Of a stretch of DNA of 16,650 bases, positions 6,339 through 12,817 are shown one piece after another; the first letter of the stretch is position 1; every line of letters begins with the position of its first letter. The stretch comes from Planctomycetota bacterium. Lineage in GTDB: Bacteria > Planctomycetota > PUPC01 > DSUN01. Location: NCBI GenBank assembly GCA_016872875.1, contig VGYW01000167.1:1-16650 (forward strand), in the 5' to 3' direction. A model generated the notes under the pieces. It was not told where the DNA came from, ran no database searches, and saw nothing but the letters and a program-made list of their open reading frames with translations. The position numbers and the translations under genes were made by a program.

Positions 6339-9281
6339 ATGGCTGACCGCTTCCTGCTCCTCTCGAAGCTGCGGCTTCAGAACTACAAGCTGCACGCCAG
6401 CACCGAGGTTGACCTCGGCGAGCGGCCAATCCTCCTCATCACGGGCGCAAACGGGTCGGGCAAGACCCAGGTGCTGGAGGCGCTCCGCCTCTGCCTGGGC
6501 GTCCACCCGTCGCCCAGCCGCGCCCGCGGGATGGCCTCGGTGATCGGGCCGGCCGCCGACGAGGCGCGCCTGGTGCTCGACGTGCGGAACCCGCCCCTCG
6601 ACGGCGCCCACCGCCTCCTCAAGCCGCCCCACGAGGAGCTCGCCCGCGAGCTCGACCGCGACGTCGTCCGCATCGCCGCCCGCGTGAACGCCTCGGGCAG
6701 CGTCCAGTACCGCGTCGGCGGGCCAGAGCAGGAGTGGCCCACCCGCCAGGTGTCGGGGCAACAGCTCCGCGACATCTTCCGCTCGGCCAACATCCAGGCC
6801 GCCAACCGCCTGGCCTTCACCGAGGAGGGGGTGGTGGACGTCTTCGCGGGCGAGAGCGGCCGCAGGAAGCTCGAGAGCCTCCTCGAGGCCACGGGCCGCC
6901 TCCAATACCTCGAAGACCTCCGCCAGGCACTGGTGCACCTGGAGGACGCGAACCGCCAGACCGAGCCGCTGCGCCAGAAGCTCAAGTGGGAGAGCGACCT
7001 CGTGGCGAGCATCCGCGAGCGGCTCGAGATAATCCGCCAGCGGAGCAAGTACATCGAGCAGCACGCCGCCCTCTGCATCGAGCACGCCTGGGCCATCGTG
7101 CGCGACGCCGAGGCCGCCCGCGACGCAGTGGTGGCGCGCACGGAGCGCGCCGAGGCGCGCCTGGCACGCGTCAGGGCGTCCCTGGCCGATGCGAACGACG
7201 CCCTCGGCCGCGCCGAGGCGGACATGGCCGACCACGCCCGCCGCGCAACCGAGGCCCGCGCCGCCATCACCCGCGAAAAGGGCGCCCTCGAACGCCTCGT
7301 GGGCCAGCGCCTCCACCTCCAGCAGAGCCTGGCCGAGGCCAGGGCGGACCTCCCCCGCCTCCAGGCCGAACGCGACGACCTCGCCCGCATCCTCGCCGCC
7401 GAGAAGGGCAAGGAGAACGCCCAGGCGTTCCAGGAGCGCCAGCGCGAGCTGGTGGCCATCGAGAACGAAATGTCGCGGGTGCACCGCGAGGTGGAGAGCC
7501 TCGACGCCGACCTGCGCTCCGCCGAGGGCGAGGCTGTAGCGGCAAGCGTCCCGCTTGCCGACCGCAACCGGGACGGTTGCGGCTACTACGAGCAGGAGAT
7601 GCTCGACGGCTGCGCGGCGTTCCAGCGCGGGCTGGTCGAGCGCCGCATGCAGGGGCAGCTCATCGGGCCAGTCGTCTCCCTCATCCGCATCAGGGCCGGC
7701 GAGGAGCCGTGGGAGCGGGCGGTCCGCTGCCTGGCGGGCCGCCACCTCTTCGCGTTCGTGGCCCGCGACCGCGATGCCTACGCCGCGGCGAAAGCCCTCT
7801 TCGATGAGCTCTTCCCTCACAGGAAGCCGCCGATCACCATTGTCAGGCGCAGCGATGAGGAGGCGCGGCTCCGCAGGCCGAAGCTGCCGAGGGGAGTCCA
7901 CGGCTTCGCCTTCGACCTCATCGAGGGCGAGGAGCACTGCCTGGGGTTCCTTCGGCGGGTGCTGCATGGCGCCGTGGCCGAGGCGGGCGGCGACCCCAAT
8001 GAGTTGACCGACTTCGCCGAGGGCCACAATTGCCCCGTGCTGACCGCCGACTGCCGGAGCTTCTACGCGCCCTTCGGCGGCTTCACGCGGCCCCCCGCGC
8101 CCATCGCCACCGCGCTCGGCACGCCCATCGCCTCGCCGGATGTAGGCGGGGCGTCTCTGCCCCACGCGGGGCACGGAGGCCCCGCCCACATTCATCGGCT
8201 CCTTCGCCGCCACGCCGAGCTTGCCACCCGAGCACGGCAGCTCGAAGGCGAGCTCCGCAAGCTCGGCATCCGCCCCGAAGTTGCCGAACGCCTCCGAACC
8301 GTCGCCGAACGCATCGAGGGCCTCGACGCCCGCACCGCGCAAATGGCCGCCGCCGACGCCCGCCTGGCCTCGCAGATCAAGGTGCTTCAGGACGCCATCA
8401 ATGAGATGGCCCGCGCCGAGCAGCCCCTGGCGACGAACATTGATGACCTCCAGGCCCGCGTGCGCGACGCCCAGGCCGAGGTGGTCCGCTGCACCACCCT
8501 CATCGCCGAGGAGGAGAAGGTGGTCGCCCGCTTCCACGAGGAGGCGGAGGCTGCCACCACTCAGCTCGAAGCCGCAATCAAGGAGGCCGAGCCGCTGGGC
8601 AAGCGCCCCCCCGAGGTCCGCCTCACCGCGCTCGTCGCACAGGAAAAGGCCGAGGTCAAGGGCAAGCTCGACGCCATCGTGGGCCAGACCGTGGACGAAG
8701 ACAACCTCCGCCGCAAGGAGGAGGAGCTCGAGCAGCTCGAAACCTATGTGGCGGAGCGGACGGGCCACGTGGAGAAGCTCCAGGGCGACGTAGCGGAGCG
8801 GCGCGACATCTGGCAGCGCGAGGTCCGCTCGATGGTCGAGCACCTCTCCCGCGTGATGCAGACGCTGCTCCGAGGCGGCGCGTTCCGCGACGTGCGGCTC
8901 GAGGTCGCTCACGTCGAAGACCCCGACAAGGCGGAGCTGGCCATCCGCGCCCGCACCAAGGGCGCCCAGTGGCTCGACTACCGCGAGCTCTCCGGCGGCG
9001 AAAAAGTCCTCTGCACCGAAGCCCTCATCATGTCGCTCCACACCCTCAGCGACAGCCCCGTCCACGCCATTGACGAGTTCACCCAGCGGCTCGACCGCTC
9101 GAACGCGGCGGCGGCGTTCGACATCGTGCGGAAGACCTTCGAGATGACCTCGCGGGGCCAGCCGCGGCTCGTCCCGCAATTCGTCCTCCTCTGCCCCGAG
9201 GCCTTCGGCCTCGAGGAGAACGAGCTCATCCGACACATCGTCCTCGTGGAGGCGAAGCTCAGAGGACAGGCGCGGAAGTGA
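6339..9281 (+). CDS. SMC-family ATPase, Smc5-like
   Basis: A 980-residue SMC-type protein. Walker A is GANGSGKT (36-43). A Q-loop region with NRLAFTEEGVVDVFAGESG (156-174) precedes a long Ala/Arg/Glu-rich coiled coil (about 195-435). A hinge-like domain follows (about 438-575: LIGPVVSLIRIRAGEEPW, then GRHLFAFVARDRDAYAAAK), then a second coiled coil (about 610-850). The C-terminal head has signature LSGGE (884-888) and Walker B PVHAIDEFTQRLD with D912 and E913. The AIDEFTQRLD segment and the later PQFVLLCPEAF recall the Smc5 pattern (VDEINQGMD and ITPKLL) more than bacterial condensin or RecN. SMC proteins dimerise at the hinge and entrap or extrude DNA. Kleisin- and kite-like candidates follow directly. 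The ATG at 6339 has a weak Shine-Dalgarno. Two palindromic elements are translated in frame at the hinge/coil borders. Confidence 0.88.
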   Translation: MADRFLLLSKLRLQNYKLHASTEVDLGERPILLITGANGSGKTQVLEALRLCLGVHPSPSRARGMASVIGPAADEARLVLDVRNPPLDGAHRLLKPPHEELARELDRDVVRIAARVNASGSVQYRVGGPEQEWPTRQVSGQQLRDIFRSANIQAANRLAFTEEGVVDVFAGESGRRKLESLLEATGRLQYLEDLRQALVHLEDANRQTEPLRQKLKWESDLVASIRERLEIIRQRSKYIEQHAALCIEHAWAIVRDAEAARDAVVARTERAEARLARVRASLADANDALGRAEADMADHARRATEARAAITREKGALERLVGQRLHLQQSLAEARADLPRLQAERDDLARILAAEKGKENAQAFQERQRELVAIENEMSRVHREVESLDADLRSAEGEAVAASVPLADRNRDGCGYYEQEMLDGCAAFQRGLVERRMQGQLIGPVVSLIRIRAGEEPWERAVRCLAGRHLFAFVARDRDAYAAAKALFDELFPHRKPPITIVRRSDEEARLRRPKLPRGVHGFAFDLIEGEEHCLGFLRRVLHGAVAEAGGDPNELTDFAEGHNCPVLTADCRSFYAPFGGFTRPPAPIATALGTPIASPDVGGASLPHAGHGGPAHIHRLLRRHAELATRARQLEGELRKLGIRPEVAERLRTVAERIEGLDARTAQMAAADARLASQIKVLQDAINEMARAEQPLATNIDDLQARVRDAQAEVVRCTTLIAEEEKVVARFHEEAEAATTQLEAAIKEAEPLGKRPPEVRLTALVAQEKAEVKGKLDAIVGQTVDEDNLRRKEEELEQLETYVAERTGHVEKLQGDVAERRDIWQREVRSMVEHLSRVMQTLLRGGAFRDVRLEVAHVEDPDKAELAIRARTKGAQWLDYRELSGGEKVLCTEALIMSLHTLSDSPVHAIDEFTQRLDRSNAAAAFDIVRKTFEMTSRGQPRLVPQFVLLCPEAFGLEENELIRHIVLVEAKLRGQARK
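7536..7586. repeat. In-frame palindromic element within the SMC gene (first)
   Basis: GTAGC...GCTAC outer arms (7536-7540, 7582-7586) enclose two hairpins: CGGCAAGCG/CGCTTGCCG and ACCGCAACC/GGTTGCGG. The segment is translated as AASVPLADRNRDGCG-like residues (about 400-416), a non-helical break in an otherwise coiled-coil stretch just before the hinge. It looks like an inserted short palindrome that kept the frame. Confidence 0.65.
8141..8190. repeat. In-frame palindromic element within the SMC gene (second)
   Basis: Arms TGTAGGCGGGGC (8141-8152) and GCCCCGCCCACA (8179-8190) pair with one mismatch around an inner TGCCCC/GGGGCA hairpin. The segment encodes VGGASLPHAGHGGPAHI, a Gly/His-rich stretch just after the hinge and before the second coiled coil. 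Confidence 0.65.
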
Positions 9282-9291
9282 AGGTAGTGCA

Positions 9292-9384
9292 GGATGAATG
9301 GATGAATGGATGGTTGGATGATTGCCAGAGCGCAGGCTCTCTGTTCCTTCAGACATCCATTCATCCACCCATCCATTCATCCTC
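9292..9384. repeat. GGAT/GAAT-type hairpin repeat, copy C
   Basis: GGATGAATGGATGAATGG-type units, a 30-40 nt loop, then CATCCATTCATCCACCCATCC. It fills the 124-nt gap between the SMC stop codon and the next start. It is related to copies A and B (3921-3984, 4299-4371), but the loop differs. Confidence 0.75.
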
Positions 9385-9405
9385 TTGCAGGACTTGGCAA
9401 CGGCA

Positions 9406-10140
9406 ATGTCACACGTAACCCCACAGCCCGGGGGCCGGCCGCCGGACGATTCGGTGCTCTCCCGCCTCTGGGACGTTGCGCACAAGTACCAGCGGCGGCT
9501 GGCGACGGGCGAGGTGGTGCCGCTTCGGGAGTCGGAGGCCGACCGGCGGGCCGTGGCGCCCTTCGCGCGGCGGCTCTCCACGCCCAGCGAGCGGTCGCTC
9601 GACGGCTTGGCCTACCGCTCGCTCGCGGAGATGCAGGTGCGGCGCGACAGCCGCAGGCTCCTCTCCAACGTGCCGGGCCGCCTGCGCCTCCGTCGTCTCG
9701 GCTTCGAGGTCGCCCTGCGAGCCAAGCCGGCCGTCTTCCTCCACGGGCCGCTGCGGCTCGCCACGAATGGCCTCCTGGCCTCCGTGGGCTTCACGCCCGA
9801 TGCCCTCGAGCCGGGCGACGACGCAGCGGCCCTCCGCGACGAGCTCGACGCGAGCCAATACCGCGTGCGCATGCGCGGCGTGGAGGACGCCGAGCTTGAG
9901 GCCCTTCGCGGCGCGGTGAAGAAGCGGCTCCTCGGCCTGAGGCTCAGGCCCGCCGCGCTCGCGGAGAGCCTGACGAGCGGCGAGGCCGACCTGCTCTCCC
10001 AACTGGTCCGCCGCGGCGAGGTCGCGCTCTTCGCCGACCGCGACGGCAGCATCGAGATACGCGCGGGCGGGGCCAGCCGCTCCGTGCCCAGCACCGTGGT
10101 CGCCCTCTACCCAAGCCGAAAGGGGACGCGAGGTGGCTGA
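9406..10140 (+). CDS. Unknown protein, candidate kleisin of the SMC complex
   Basis: A 244-residue protein that I do not recognise by sequence. The N-terminal part is helical and charged (SVLSRLWDVAHKYQRRL, 16-32; SLDGLAYRSLAEMQVRRDSRRLL, 64-86). The middle holds GRLRLRRLGFEVALRAKPAVFLHGPL. The C-terminal segment LTSGEADLLSQLVRRGEVALFADRDGSIEI (189-218) could form a small winged helix, and kleisins such as ScpA end in a comparable winged helix. Position supports this: it follows the SMC gene and overlaps the kite-like gene by 8 nt, the usual order of kleisin and kite subunits. The ATG at 9406 is preferred because the longer frame from 9322 would begin inside a hairpin repeat. The kleisin assignment is inference; a structure prediction with the SMC heads would test it. 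Confidence 0.6.
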   Translation: MSHVTPQPGGRPPDDSVLSRLWDVAHKYQRRLATGEVVPLRESEADRRAVAPFARRLSTPSERSLDGLAYRSLAEMQVRRDSRRLLSNVPGRLRLRRLGFEVALRAKPAVFLHGPLRLATNGLLASVGFTPDALEPGDDAAALRDELDASQYRVRMRGVEDAELEALRGAVKKRLLGLRLRPAALAESLTSGEADLLSQLVRRGEVALFADRDGSIEIRAGGASRSVPSTVVALYPSRKGTRGG

Positions 10141-10705
10141 CGAGACGCCCGCCGAGCCGCAGCCGCAGGCCCCCGCCGACGAGACGCTTCTGCCCCAGCT
10201 CATGGCCGTCCTCACGGCGCGCTGGCGCGACGAGACCGGGCGGCTGGCGGTCGGCGCGCCCAGGAAACGCCTCCTCGAGGCCCTCCGCGTGGACGACGCC
10301 GCCCTCGACGCGCTTCTCGCCCGCCTGGCCGAGCGCGCGGAGGGCCTCGGCCTGGAGTTCCGCGACTACCGCAGGGCGGGCGACTCCTGGTGCTGCCTCG
10401 CCGCCACCCACGGCGGACCAATCGAGCTGAGCGAGCTCGACCAGGGCGTCCTCGGCCTCATCATCCACCTCGTCCTCAAGAGCGGCCGCCGCCGCGCCGC
10501 GGGCATCGAAGAGCTCCGCGAGACACTCGTCGGCCGCGAATACCTCACCGAAAACCAATTCCAGTCGGTCCTCCGCCGCCTCGAATACCACGGCTACGTC
10601 CACCGCAGCCGCGGCGCCGTGAGCCTCGACTGCCGCACCGCCCTCGAGTTCGACGAGGCGGCGCAGAAGGAGATTGCCGAGCAGGCCAGGTTGCTGATTC
10701 TGTAG
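10133..10705 (+). CDS. Tandem winged-helix protein, candidate kite subunit
   Basis: A 190-residue protein with an acidic, Pro-rich leader (1-18) and two segments that read as winged helices. The first is TLLPQLMAVLTARW...RKRLLEALRV..AALDALLARL (about 18-92). The second is LSELDQGVLGLIIHLVLKS..GIEELRETL..LTENQFQSVLRRLEYHGYVHRS (about 99-168). Two tandem winged helices next to an SMC and a possible kleisin fit kite subunits (ScpB, MukE, and Nse1/Nse3 in eukaryotic Smc5/6). The start is GTG at 10133, overlapping the previous stop by 8 nt, which suggests translational coupling; AAAGGGGA lies upstream. An alternative reading is a stand-alone transcription regulator, which the overlap makes less likely. 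Confidence 0.6.
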   Translation: MADETPAEPQPQAPADETLLPQLMAVLTARWRDETGRLAVGAPRKRLLEALRVDDAALDALLARLAERAEGLGLEFRDYRRAGDSWCCLAATHGGPIELSELDQGVLGLIIHLVLKSGRRRAAGIEELRETLVGREYLTENQFQSVLRRLEYHGYVHRSRGAVSLDCRTALEFDEAAQKEIAEQARLLIL

Positions 10706-10714
10706 GAACCATTC

Positions 10715-10798
10715 CGTGCCCCGTACCGCGTCCCGCGTGCCACGTGCCAAGACAGGAGCTGGCTTCCTCTGAGCACGCGGGACGGGGCACGCGGCACG
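10715..10798. repeat. GTGCC-GCGTCCC-type hairpin repeat, junction 1
   Basis: Left arm at 10715-10748 and right arm at 10772-10798 share the core CGTCCCGCGTGC / GCACGCGGGACG (12 bp perfect, more with gaps). It fills the gap between the kite-like and RING-like genes. Close relatives lie at 11298-11378 and 13145-13214. Confidence 0.75.
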
Positions 10799-10817
10799 CA
10801 TCAAGTGCTGTTCCCCC

Positions 10818-11285
10818 ATGCCCACCGACATCTCGCTCATCTCGATCCGCTGCCTCGGCCACGGCGGCGACATGCTCCTCAGCGAGGCCATCCTCGAGGG
10901 GTGGAAGATGTGCAACGAGTGCCACCTCTTCATCTGCCCCACGTGCGCCGAGGCGTTCCAGGCCGAGAAGGGCGGCTCCTGCCCTGGCTCCCAGGCCCGC
11001 CGCGAGCACAAGATGGACCTCGCTGAGATACCCACCGACGAGGTCATCCTCTTTGTCCAGCACGCGGTTGAGGCGCCGCGGCTTGGGCCGGTCGTCTACG
11101 AGGTCTTCTTCCGCGGGCGGGCGGTCGAGCTCGACCCCTTTGGGGCCGTGCGCCCCCAGCCCGAGCGCCGCACCCCGCCCGACGACCCCCTGGCCATTCT
11201 CCGCCGCGAAGATTGGAAGCGCTACGGGGTCGTCATGGTGAAGCGGAAGAGGGGGCGATATGTCACCTGGGGGCCGGTGAGATGA
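10818..11285 (+). CDS. Small Cys/His-rich protein, candidate RING-like E3
   Basis: A 155-residue protein. Residues 12-64 carry eight Cys/His residues in four pairs: C12-x2-H15, C32-x2-C35, C40-x2-C43 and C55-x8-H64. This count and spacing could hold two zinc ions in a cross-brace like RING, B-box or related treble-clef folds; the ligand order differs from canonical RING. A predicted mixed strand/helix region follows (VVYEVFFRGRAVELDPFG, about 92-109) with a basic C terminus (VKRKRGRYVTWGPVR). Placed between SMC-complex candidates and JAMM/E1/Ubl/E2 genes, it is the natural candidate for a substrate-recruiting ligase. In eukaryotic Smc5/6 the Nse1 subunit carries a RING. E3 function is inferred; a plain zinc-binding adaptor is possible. 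The ATG at 10818 has no strong Shine-Dalgarno. Confidence 0.65.
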   Translation: MPTDISLISIRCLGHGGDMLLSEAILEGWKMCNECHLFICPTCAEAFQAEKGGSCPGSQARREHKMDLAEIPTDEVILFVQHAVEAPRLGPVVYEVFFRGRAVELDPFGAVRPQPERRTPPDDPLAILRREDWKRYGVVMVKRKRGRYVTWGPVR

Positions 11286-11297
11286 GGGCTTGCGCGT

Positions 11298-11378
11298 CGT
11301 GCCGCGTCCCGCGTGCCGCGTGAAGAAGAGGAGGAGTCGATCTTATGTCTTGGGACGCGGCACGCGGGACGCGGCACG
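11298..11378. repeat. Perfect 24-bp inverted repeat enclosing the JAMM gene start
   Basis: The arms at 11298-11321 and 11355-11378 are perfect reverse complements (GTGCCGCGTCCCGCGTGCC type). The 33-nt loop contains AGGAGGAG (11329-11336) and the ATG at 11345. The right arm is translated as residues 4-12 of the JAMM protein. In mRNA this would present the ribosome binding site in a loop. Confidence 0.8.
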
Positions 11379-11917
11379 GGGTCTTCATCCTCCACCGTGT
11401 TGTCGGGGAGGTGCTTGCATTCTGCCGCCGGCGGGAACCGAACGAAGCCCTCGGCGTGCTGGCGGGCCGCCGCTGCCAGCACCAGGGCCGCCGCTACGTG
11501 CGGGTCACTGACTGGGCGACGGGCGGCGTGGACGCCAGCCCCGTCCACGCCCAGCTCACCCCCCAAGGGGTCGTGGAATGCCACGTGGAGCTCGATGAGC
11601 GCTACGGACCGGACCGCAGGCCGCAGATCGTCGGCCTCTTCCACTCCCACCCCTTCGGGGGCGAGCCGGCGCTCTCGGAGCGCGACCTCGCCACCTTCGG
11701 CGGCTTCCCCTACGACGCGGAGGGGAACGTGTTCGTCCTCGTCAACCCGCGCACCGGCCACTTCCTTGTCTTTCAGCGGGAAAAAGACTCCAGGAGTCTT
11801 TTCTGCGAAGCACCCGAAGGGCCGTTCCGGGAAAAGACTCCTGGAGTCTTTTTCCCGCTTGTCGAGCAGGAATGGGTCGAGTATGCCCCAACGGCGCCCG
11901 ATGGCTCCAAGCGATGA
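11345..11917 (+). CDS. JAMM/JAB-domain metallopeptidase, likely Ubl deconjugase or processor
   Basis: A 190-residue MPN+/JAMM peptidase. The zinc site is complete: E34 in NEALGVLAGR, then H100-S-H102-P and S111-x2-D114 in GLFHSHPFGGEPALSERD. In bacterial ubiquitin-like operons JAMM enzymes trim Ubl precursors or remove Ubl from targets. Since the Ubl here already ends in Gly, deconjugation seems the likelier job. The start at 11345 has an excellent Shine-Dalgarno (AGGAGGAG, 8 nt upstream), although the first 12 codons derive partly from a repeat arm. No other in-frame start precedes the conserved domain. Residues about 144-173 (REKDSRSLF...REKTPGVFF) are encoded by a 29-bp inverted repeat and look foreign to the fold. 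The 3' end overlaps the E1 gene by 35 nt, indicating coupling. Confidence 0.9.
   Translation: MSWDAARGTRHGVFILHRVVGEVLAFCRRREPNEALGVLAGRRCQHQGRRYVRVTDWATGGVDASPVHAQLTPQGVVECHVELDERYGPDRRPQIVGLFHSHPFGGEPALSERDLATFGGFPYDAEGNVFVLVNPRTGHFLVFQREKDSRSLFCEAPEGPFREKTPGVFFPLVEQEWVEYAPTAPDGSKR
11775..11859. repeat. Perfect 29-bp inverted repeat inside the JAMM coding sequence
   Basis: Arms 11775-11803 and 11831-11859 are perfect reverse complements around a 27-nt spacer. Each arm is itself almost a palindrome, AAAAGACTCC-A-GGAGTCTTTT. The whole element stays in frame and encodes about 28 residues near the C terminus. Confidence 0.9.
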
Positions 11918-12701
11918 CCGGCAGGACAGGACGCGGCGGTTCTTCGGCCGCCGCGCCCTCGCGCGCATCGAGCGGGCGAGAGTCCTGGTCATTGGCGCGG
12001 GCGCAGTCGGCAACGAGGTGGCGAAGAACCTCGCACTCGTGGGCGTCCGACGCCTCACCCTGGTGGACCCCGACACTGTTGAGCTGTCGAACCTCAATCG
12101 CTGCATCTTCTTTCGCGAGGGGGATGTTGGGCGGAAGAAGGTCCACGTGGCCCGCCGCGCCCTGCGCGCCGCCGCCCCGCGAACCGAGGTCATCGCCGTG
12201 CCACGCCCGATTCAGGACGCGCCGGAGGATGTCTGGGATGCCGACGTGGTGGCGCTCTGCGTGGACGACGAGCTGGCCCGCTACTACACCAATGCCCGGC
12301 TCCTGGGCGAGAGGCGCCCGTTCCCCGTCGTCAACGGCGCGATGGGCCGCACCTGGGCCGAGACGACCGTCCTGGTGCCTGGCCAGACCGCCTGCCTGGT
12401 GTGCCTCTGGAGCCAGGACTACCTCCAAGGCGTGCTCGGCGAGGACGTGCGGCGGCGCTGCGACGCCTTCTTCCAGGCCGCACGCGTGAAATTTCCCGCG
12501 ATTTCTGTCTTGACTTCCCTGGTTGGCGCGCTATCATCAACGGAGGTAGTGAAGCTGCTCGCCCGCTCCCCGCAGGAGCTCCCCGTTGCCGCGGGCAAGC
12601 GGCTCCGCTACGACGTGCGGCGGCACGAGCTGCTCGTTCAGGACATCGTGCCCAACCCGCAGTGCGTGGACGCGATGTGTAGAAGAAAGCGTGATACGTG
12701 A
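11883..12701 (+). CDS. E1-like (ThiF/MoeB-type) Ubl-activating enzyme
   Basis: A 272-residue adenylating enzyme. The Rossmann nucleotide loop is VLVIGAGAVG (34-43). The signature VDPDTVELSNLNRCIFF (61-77) with N70, N72 and R73, then DVGRKK (81-86), matches the ATP-binding core of ThiF/MoeB/E1 proteins. A likely structural zinc site is formed by C171-x2-C174 and C261-x4-C266. C193 in RRRCDAFF is a candidate thioester cysteine in the crossover loop region. The reaction would be adenylation of the Ubl C-terminal Gly and transfer to E2. The ATG at 11883 is chosen (AGGA about 12 nt upstream, inside the JAMM gene); 11901 is an alternative. The last codons (CGT GAT ACG TGA) lie in the GTGATACGTG-type repeat after the gene. 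Thiamine or cofactor synthesis roles are less likely next to an E2. Confidence 0.88.
   Translation: MPQRRPMAPSDDRQDRTRRFFGRRALARIERARVLVIGAGAVGNEVAKNLALVGVRRLTLVDPDTVELSNLNRCIFFREGDVGRKKVHVARRALRAAAPRTEVIAVPRPIQDAPEDVWDADVVALCVDDELARYYTNARLLGERRPFPVVNGAMGRTWAETTVLVPGQTACLVCLWSQDYLQGVLGEDVRRRCDAFFQAARVKFPAISVLTSLVGALSSTEVVKLLARSPQELPVAAGKRLRYDVRRHELLVQDIVPNPQCVDAMCRRKRDT
12510..12537 (+). promoter_or_regulatory. Possible internal promoter within the E1 gene
   Basis: TTGACT (12510-12515), 16-bp spacer, TATCAT (12532-12537), in a stretch noticeably lower in GC than the rest of the gene. It would give separate expression of the Ubl gene starting at 12818. It could also be chance within coding sequence. 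Confidence 0.3.
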
Positions 12702-12769
12702 TCCGTGATGCGTGAGAGGAAGATGAGAGCTCGGCTTACTCTTCTCACGTATCACGTATCACGCATCAC
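12691..12769. repeat. GTGATACGTGATC-type hairpin repeat, E1/Ubl junction
   Basis: The left arm is made of GTGATACGTGATCCGTGATG-like 7-8 nt units (12691-12720) and the right arm of the complementary CACGTATCACGTATCACGC units (about 12741-12769). The stop codon of the E1 gene lies within the left arm. It is a different family from the GTGCC-type repeats at neighbouring junctions, but it sits in the same kind of place. Confidence 0.75.
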
Positions 12770-12817
12770 CTGTCCCGCATCCCCGCGTTCCGCGGCCCAA
12801 GCCAAAGGAGAAAGACG

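Noticed and set aside
9322..9405. N-terminal extension of the kleisin candidate
   Set aside because: It would start in the loop and right arm of a GGAT-type hairpin repeat; the residues are repeat-derived, so the ATG at 9406 was preferred.
6147..9581. Very long minus-strand open frame opposite the SMC gene
   Set aside because: It mirrors the codon pattern of the SMC gene (Leu/Ala/Glu-rich nonsense without motifs), as expected from GC-rich third positions; the plus strand has clear Walker A, LSGGE and Walker B motifs.
11313..11882. Upstream extension of the E1 reading frame through the JAMM gene
   Set aside because: Ser/Arg-rich text out of frame with the JAMM gene; the E1 fold begins after 11883, so no JAMM-E1 fusion exists.
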